8,952 bases of DNA. Origin: Candidatus Heimdallarchaeota archaeon. GTDB lineage: Archaea; Asgardarchaeota; Heimdallarchaeia; Heimdallarchaeales; Kariarchaeaceae. The notes under the pieces were generated by a model. That model did no database searches. It had not been told where the DNA came from and saw nothing but the letters and a program-made list of their open reading frames with translations. The DNA lies in assembly GCA_015522385.1 (NCBI GenBank), contig WAMJ01000185.1:1-8952 (forward strand), read 5' to 3'. Each line of letters opens with the position of its first letter. Position 1 is the first letter of the stretch. Position numbers and translations under genes: made by a program. Shown piece by piece: positions 5,242-8,952 of this stretch.

Positions 5242-5606
5242 AGTTGAAGATCCACTACGGCTACTTCATAGAGCACAATAGGTGCAGATCGGATTACCGA
5301 CCCCACAGGCACATCTACGGCTGCCACTATGTGTGGGGGACTATGACCAAAGATCTCTCGAAGGTCACCTGCAAGGTCGGGATGAAATATCAGAAACTGG
5401 ATTATCGAGGAATGCTGCTTCGGGACGCCCCCATACCATACGAGAAGAGTTTTGACCAGAGGCAATGGGAACGTATAGACTTCCACGATCTTTGGGAGCA
5501 GGCTGCTGAGACGTACCGAGACCCGGATCTCTTCATCAAGGGGATAGGCACTGAGCCACTGAGACTGAACAGATTCTCCTGGGTCAGGAGGAGGTCCAAG
5601 GCATGA
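5238..5606 (+). CDS. Hypothetical 122-aa basic protein
   Basis: Two in-frame ATGs exist, 5232 and 5238. I prefer 5238 because GGAGGT (5225-5230) is 7 nt away from it, against 1 nt for 5232, and because it gives the ATGA overlap used elsewhere in the operon. The N-terminal part is rich in H, C and Y (HNRCRSDYRPHRHIYGCHY) and could bind metal. The middle reads as strands (TCKVGMKYQKLDYRGMLL). A helical FDQRQWERIDFHDLWEQAAE segment follows, and the C-terminus is basic (RFSWVRRRSKA). No family is recognised. It sits directly before the TFB gene and overlaps it by 4 nt. Confidence 0.6.
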   Translation: MKLKIHYGYFIEHNRCRSDYRPHRHIYGCHYVWGTMTKDLSKVTCKVGMKYQKLDYRGMLLRDAPIPYEKSFDQRQWERIDFHDLWEQAAETYRDPDLFIKGIGTEPLRLNRFSWVRRRSKA

Positions 5607-6607
5607 CGCTGCTTGTCCACGACGTCTGCTCCAACTGCGGTAACCAATCCGTGGTTCCCGACGGTGAGGAGGTATGTGCCAAATGCGGGACCATCCTCGG
5701 CCCACTGTACGAATACTCATCGCACGCCATGGTCGAGGGCTCCTACGAGGGACCGACACAGTACACCAGTGTTGGAAAAAGAATCAACGTGGTAGGCGAG
5801 CTCGGCTCCGAGATCGGGCTGTTCAGATCCACATTAGTGGGGATCCGATACAGGATAACCGAGGAGGCGGCCGAAAAGTTCAACCGCCTGAACTACATCC
5901 ACCACAGGCAGGCCAAGACCGCTTCGGTCCAGACGCACCTGAGAACTTTTTCCATCTTCAACCGGGTCGCCTCGCAGCTCCAGCTGACGAACTCGCTGAG
6001 GAACCGGACGGCACACCTCTACTGGAAGTACGACAGTGAGCACCGGATAACCAACCACGTGCTGCTCATTGCTATGTGTCTTCTGTATGCTGTCAGGGAG
6101 AGTGGATCACCGCTCAAGTTCCAGGAGATAATTGCAGCATTCGAGTCGCACCGGGTGATCCCCCGTGCCATCAACAAGCTGGCCAGGGACCTCGGCGTGA
6201 ACTTCGCCCGCTTGGGGGTTAGGAAGCCCGAGGACTACGTGGGACGGATCGCAGAGCAGGTCTCAAACCACGAAGCAGTGAAACTGGACGACTACGGGAT
6301 GAGCCGTGGTACCTACCAGGCCCTCTTGACGAAGATAAGCGAGTATTTCCTGTCAACCATTGGACGAAGAGAGAGGGGAGGAGTACAACCCCATGGCTAT
6401 GCGGTGGCGGTCGTGTACCTGGCCGATCGGGGTATCGCTCGGTATTTCAGGCGAGTGCCGGTCCTCACACAGCCACTGGTAGCGGAGATCACCGGGGCTC
6501 GAGAGTACACGATAAGGGATCATGTTTCCATGACCCTGAACTGGAAAACGTGGGTGAGGGGCCGAATCATGCCGTATGTTAAGCAGATTATGGAGGGGAG
6601 CAGCTGA
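5603..6607 (+). CDS. tfb: Virus-encoded transcription initiation factor B (TFB)
   Basis: The protein has 334 aa, slightly longer than the usual 300 or so. The N-terminal zinc ribbon is C9-x2-C12 (CSNCGN) and C25-x2-C28 (VCAKCGTILG), the classical TFB/TFIIB ribbon that docks on RNA polymerase. A B-reader/linker region follows (about residues 35-80). Two cyclin-like repeats then fill about 85-180 and 190-300. Typical patterns are HRITNHVLLIAMCLLYAVRE, LKFQEIIAAF...RAINKLARDLG, RKPEDYVGRIA, and AVAVVYLADRG in repeat 2. TFB binds TBP-TATA and the BRE and recruits the polymerase. A viral copy could steer transcription to viral promoters. The reader region lacks the usual D/E-x-G-x-E-W-R-A-F stretch. 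The start ATGA overlaps the gene before; GGAGGAGGT precedes it. Confidence 0.85.
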   Translation: MTLLVHDVCSNCGNQSVVPDGEEVCAKCGTILGPLYEYSSHAMVEGSYEGPTQYTSVGKRINVVGELGSEIGLFRSTLVGIRYRITEEAAEKFNRLNYIHHRQAKTASVQTHLRTFSIFNRVASQLQLTNSLRNRTAHLYWKYDSEHRITNHVLLIAMCLLYAVRESGSPLKFQEIIAAFESHRVIPRAINKLARDLGVNFARLGVRKPEDYVGRIAEQVSNHEAVKLDDYGMSRGTYQALLTKISEYFLSTIGRRERGGVQPHGYAVAVVYLADRGIARYFRRVPVLTQPLVAEITGAREYTIRDHVSMTLNWKTWVRGRIMPYVKQIMEGSS

Positions 6608-6960
6608 TGTGTGACCAGTGCGAGAACGAGGTCTCGCTCATGGGGGCGGCCAAGAGTGTAACCTTCACCAGCAACGGGTACAGGCTGAAGCTCTTCAACG
6701 GGAAGGAGCACACCGTCTCACTGCCGAATAGTTCCATACATGGACTTTGGAAATACTGCGACATATGGGCAGAGAACCTGAGTGCTTTGGTTGATCGTCG
6801 ATGCACGGCGTCGATATACCTGTACTGCGAGGAGTGTCACGGGGACAACGGGATCGCCCGATGCGGCAGCTTGGTGCACTCAACCCGCGAACATCGCCTC
6901 AAGGGCAGGAAGTCAGCCCTGAGTGGGGTCTGCGAGTACTGCGAGGAGGACTCAGAGTGA
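6607..6960 (+). CDS. Hypothetical 117-aa multi-cysteine zinc-binding protein
   Basis: ATG 6607 follows the TFB stop in a TGATG junction (1-nt overlap), after GGAGGGGAG. Nine cysteines are visible: C2-x2-C5 (MCDQC) at the extreme N-terminus, C51, C66, C74-x2-C77 (YCEECH), C86 and C109-x2-C112 (VCEYC), with H78, H91 and H96. At least two zinc sites are likely. The stretch between, VTFTSNGYRLKLFNGKEHTV, looks like beta strands. No family is recognised. Its position directly after TFB suggests a transcription-related role, but this is only context. Confidence 0.6.
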   Translation: MCDQCENEVSLMGAAKSVTFTSNGYRLKLFNGKEHTVSLPNSSIHGLWKYCDIWAENLSALVDRRCTASIYLYCEECHGDNGIARCGSLVHSTREHRLKGRKSALSGVCEYCEEDSE

Positions 6961-7568
6961 TCGAGCAGTTCGAGGGTGTGGATGTTGAGATCCACCATGT
7001 TGAATCCGAGCATGTCATCACTCTTACCGACGTGTCAAAAGCCTTGGGTGTCAACAAACAGGCCATACACAATATTCTACGACGATATAAGGATGAGTTT
7101 ACGGAGGAGGATACAAAGGGGGTAACAATTTGTGACCCCCTTGGAAAGAACAAACAAAGAAACCGTGTATTCACCAAATCCGGTATCATCCAGCTCTGCT
7201 TCTTCGTGAAGTCCCCGAAAGCAGCAGCCTTCCGCAAGTGGGCGAAGAAGACCCTCACCAAGATCATGGACGGCACGTACGAGGTCATCGAGTCCTCGAC
7301 CAAGCAGAAAGTGGACGTACTGGCAGATCTCATGGTCGATCTCGCCTATGCAAATCACCTCGAGGCAGCGGAGCGAATCCGGGTCAAGTTCGGGGAGGAG
7401 CTACCACCACCGCCGACACGTAAAGAGTTCGCAGCTGCGATCCAGAAGGAGGGGTATGACTTCGGGCTCAAGTGGTACAACACACTACGCACAGCTCCGA
7501 GGTCCAAGATCCCCCTGCTGATCGCCCCCGGTGTGGGTCCAACAAAGCCCAGGAGGAGGAAGAAATGA
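6957..7568 (+). CDS. Bro-N/phage antirepressor-type DNA-binding protein
   Basis: The start is GTG 6957 (GTGA overlap with the upstream stop) after GCGAGGAGG; an in-frame ATG at 6801 lies inside the previous gene and is rejected. The protein has 203 aa. Residues about 3-108 follow the Bro-N pattern: FEGVDVEIHHVE, then HVITLTDVSKALGVNKQ (the conserved LTxxDVxxALGV helix), then RRYKDEF, RNRVFTKSGIIQLCF and KAAAFRKWAKKTLTKIMDG. Bro-N domains occur in phage antirepressors and baculovirus BRO proteins and bind DNA. Residues about 110-175 are helical (KVDVLADLMVDLAYANHLEA), and the C-terminus is basic (TKPRRRKK). The likely role is a viral regulator or antirepressor acting on the operon or switch. 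The exact partner is unknown. Confidence 0.75.
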   Translation: MIEQFEGVDVEIHHVESEHVITLTDVSKALGVNKQAIHNILRRYKDEFTEEDTKGVTICDPLGKNKQRNRVFTKSGIIQLCFFVKSPKAAAFRKWAKKTLTKIMDGTYEVIESSTKQKVDVLADLMVDLAYANHLEAAERIRVKFGEELPPPPTRKEFAAAIQKEGYDFGLKWYNTLRTAPRSKIPLLIAPGVGPTKPRRRKK

Positions 7569-7768
7569 CCCGGCTGAACCGCTGGACGGGAATCAAGAAA
7601 ATTCGGTCCAGCTCCCGGGGGAGATCCATCGGGCACGGGGTGGAGCAGTGCCCCGAGTGCAAGAGCAAGAACACAAGAGTACACTGGCAGGGCGACCTGT
7701 TCTGCAAGAACTGCGGAGTGGAGACCCCAGCCGAGAAACTATCATCCAATATGGAGGAAACAAAATGA
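7565..7768 (+). CDS. 67-aa zinc-ribbon protein, TFB/TFIIS-like ribbon
   Basis: ATG 7565 (ATGA overlap) follows AGGAGGAAG. A basic N-terminus (RLNRWTGIKKIRSSSRGRS) is followed by a clean zinc ribbon: C29-x2-C32 (CPECKSKNTRVHW), 14 residues, then C47-x2-C50 (LFCKNCGVE). The ribbon resembles the polymerase-docking ribbons of TFB or transposase ribbons, but there is no cyclin domain. Role unknown; it could compete for a polymerase or nucleic-acid surface. The 3' end overlaps the next start by 4 nt. Confidence 0.65.
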   Translation: MTRLNRWTGIKKIRSSSRGRSIGHGVEQCPECKSKNTRVHWQGDLFCKNCGVETPAEKLSSNMEETK

Positions 7769-7959
7769 GTGAAACAACAACCGAACCCGCCCAACCCGAG
7801 ATGGAACACATCACGGTACTGGGACGAATCTACGACCACTGCGGATACTGCAGCCCGTGCAAATCAGTCCACCGCTGCGTCCGCTGCCACACGCTCACCT
7901 GCATCAAGTGCAGAAACCACGAGGGGAAGTGCCCCCGGTGCTCAAGGAGGAGACGCTGA
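7765..7959 (+). CDS. 64-aa cysteine-rich zinc finger-like protein
   Basis: ATG 7765 (ATGA overlap) follows GGAGGAAAC. After a Pro/Thr-rich start (SETTTEPAQPE) there are nine cysteines in 34 residues: HCGYCSPC (C26, C29, C32), RCVRC (C38, C41), CIKC (C46, C49) and CPRC (C56, C59), plus H25, H37, H42 and H52. The protein ends in SRRRR. The ladder of CxxC pairs suggests two interleaved zinc sites, similar in style to RING or B-box fingers, though I cannot assign a family. The basic end suggests nucleic-acid or acidic-protein contact. Confidence 0.65.
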   Translation: MSETTTEPAQPEMEHITVLGRIYDHCGYCSPCKSVHRCVRCHTLTCIKCRNHEGKCPRCSRRRR

Positions 7960-8207
7960 TGGAGATCATCATCTCTCTATCCGTCAAAGACAGGGACGAG
8001 AAGCTCTCGTTCAGTATGAGGATGAGCGACGACTACGAGTCGAAGAAGTACGTACCCGTCAATGACTGGCTTCCTGAGATCTTGAAGAGGATGAAGGACT
8101 GGCTGGTCAAGGTGGACAAGGAATACGATCTGGAGCTCAACCAGACCACCCTCGACGAGGCATTCAGAACGCTCGTTAGGGACACGCTTGAGGAGGCAGA
8201 GTCATGA
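7959..8207 (+). CDS. Hypothetical 82-aa protein
   Basis: ATG 7959 follows a TGATG junction after AGGAGGAGA; an in-frame ATG at 7857 lies inside the preceding gene and is rejected. The N-terminus reads as strands (MEIIISLSVKDRDEKLSFSM). A charged helical segment (WLPEILKRMKDWLVKVDKEY) and a final helix (LDEAFRTLVRDTLEEAES) follow. No cysteines and no recognised family. It overlaps the next gene by 4 nt. Confidence 0.6.
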   Translation: MEIIISLSVKDRDEKLSFSMRMSDDYESKKYVPVNDWLPEILKRMKDWLVKVDKEYDLELNQTTLDEAFRTLVRDTLEEAES

Positions 8208-8599
8208 ACGAGCTGGAGAACATGACCGCCGAGGAACTACAGTACGTCCTCGAGCAGGCGAAAGCGACCGCAAAGGTCGGGATTCAGAAGTACTCCCCCA
8301 TCGCCCGGAGTATCGCAGAGAGGCTCGGGAAGGAGCTCGGCACGAGGTACGGAAGAAAGTACTTCTACGACGACGGGATAGTCCGCATCTACTACGACAC
8401 CCACGGGAACTACGTCTCAGTCGGCTACAGCGGCGTCACGGTGCTCAGCGACCACCCCTGCCCCGAGATCTACCGGGCGGGGTACTGGATGCAGCACCTC
8501 GAGGGACTGCACGAAACACTGGAATCGAAAGACCAAGAGAAGAAGAAGGAGCTGCTGGACAAGCTCAGGAACTATCTCCCACTGGAGGAGGGCTACTGA
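8204..8599 (+). CDS. Hypothetical 131-aa protein
   Basis: ATG 8204 (ATGA overlap) follows GAGGAGGCAGAG. A helical N-terminus (residues 1-45) is followed by a strand-rich centre (RYGRKYFYDDGIVRIYYDTH, then GNYVSVGYSGVTVLSDHPCP) and a charged coiled-coil-like C-terminus (LESKDQEKKKELLDKLRNYL). The DGIVRIYYDTHGNYVSVGYSG motif resembles short hypothetical proteins seen in virus genomes, but I cannot name a family. The stop forms a TGATG junction with the next gene. Confidence 0.6.
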   Translation: MNELENMTAEELQYVLEQAKATAKVGIQKYSPIARSIAERLGKELGTRYGRKYFYDDGIVRIYYDTHGNYVSVGYSGVTVLSDHPCPEIYRAGYWMQHLEGLHETLESKDQEKKKELLDKLRNYLPLEEGY

Positions 8600-8952
8600 T
8601 GAGCCTGCTCGACATTTTCTCATACCTTCAGCTCTTGGAGCAGTCCCTTGAGAACGAGCAGAAGATCGGGTGCTGCGAGAAGGAGGTCCGTGAATCCGTG
8701 CAGAAATGGAAGACCATCCGCTCCGGTGCCATCTGCCCTGGGTGCGGAGAGTGGACCAGTATACTTCGAGATCAGAACGAGCAGATCTGCGACGTCTGCG
8801 GGTTCGTCTTCAAGCTCCGCCCCGAGGACGGTCGTGTGGCATTTGTTACCATGCTTGAGAGCTGGGAGTTCGTGGGTCTACTCCGTGCCAAGGTGAGATT
8901 CGTGGACGATAAAGAGGGGTATGTCGTCTCCACCTCTGGCACGGTGCACATC
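8599..8952 (+). CDS. Zinc-ribbon protein, 3' end missing
   Basis: The ATG at 8599 overlaps the previous stop (TGATG) after GGAGGAGGG, and the frame stays open for 118 codons to the window end. The N-terminus is helical (SLLDIFSYLQLLEQSLENEQ) with C25 and C26. A zinc ribbon follows: C46-x2-C49 (ICPGCGEWTSI), 14 residues, then C64-x2-C67 (ICDVCGFVF). The CPxCGxxxxxxx...CxxCGxV spacing and sequence are close to TFB/TFIIB-type ribbons. The remaining part (ESWEFVGLLRAKVRFVDDKE) looks strand-rich. No cyclin fold is visible yet. It could be another transcription-related ribbon protein. Function unknown. Confidence 0.6.
   Translation, partial: MSLLDIFSYLQLLEQSLENEQKIGCCEKEVRESVQKWKTIRSGAICPGCGEWTSILRDQNEQICDVCGFVFKLRPEDGRVAFVTMLESWEFVGLLRAKVRFVDDKEGYVVSTSGTVHI

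Noticed and set aside
5193..5759. 188-codon open frame on the minus strand
   Set aside because: It lies antisense across three tightly overlapping plus-strand genes with good ribosome-binding sites. The translation is low-complexity and has no recognisable domain; it reflects GC-rich codon bias.
1..8952. tRNA genes, CRISPR array, insertion sequence or attachment site
   Set aside because: I saw no cloverleaf-like segment, no regular direct repeats with spacers, no transposase or integrase frame, and no long terminal inverted repeats. The GTAC array has irregular spacing and very short cores, so it is not CRISPR.

Overview
The window looks like part of the genome of a tailed virus (or integrated provirus) of an archaeon. 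The archaeal signs are a complete transcription factor B (TFB) gene, a swapped-hairpin AbrB-type regulator, and TATA boxes placed 24-30 nt before start codons, which implies leaderless transcripts. The viral signs are a tail-fibre-like protein with GDDLxxYHDG-type repeats, a Bro-N antirepressor-type protein, a SAP-domain protein with a MuF-like cysteine tail, and long runs of tiny overlapping genes. The host lineage cannot be fixed from sequence alone. A Euryarchaeota or Thermoplasmatota-like host is my guess, because leaderless and Shine-Dalgarno starts are mixed here.

Layout. (1) Positions 1-2169, plus strand: the 3' part of a fibre-like virion protein, then a secreted protein with 13 N-glycosylation sequons and a C-terminal membrane anchor. 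This looks like a virion or cell-surface module. (2) Positions 2284-3349, plus strand: an AT-rich three-gene unit made of a winged-helix protein, a 66-aa protein and a 155-aa protein built from a duplicated 43-residue unit. (3) Positions 3363-4419, minus strand: a two-gene unit of a 59-aa ribbon-helix-helix (RHH) regulator followed by the SAP/MuF-like protein. (4) Positions 4420-4546: an AT-rich divergent control region with eight GTAC cores in about 110 bp. (5) Positions 4528-8952 and beyond, plus strand: an operon of 13 genes in which all 12 junctions overlap by 1 or 4 nt. It starts with abrB and includes TFB, a Bro-N protein and six further small CxxC zinc-binding proteins.

How the parts may work together (inference). 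The RHH and AbrB-type proteins are encoded back to back across the GTAC array, which resembles a repressor/early-operon switch. The rightward operon would then supply a private TFB and several TFB-like zinc ribbons that could redirect the host RNA polymerase. The most interesting candidate system is this switch together with the zinc-ribbon/TFB cassette. Five genes too short or too partial to stand out by length (the RHH gene, abrB, two zinc proteins at 4671 and 5080, and the 3'-truncated gene at 8599) were found by reading the gaps and overlaps directly.
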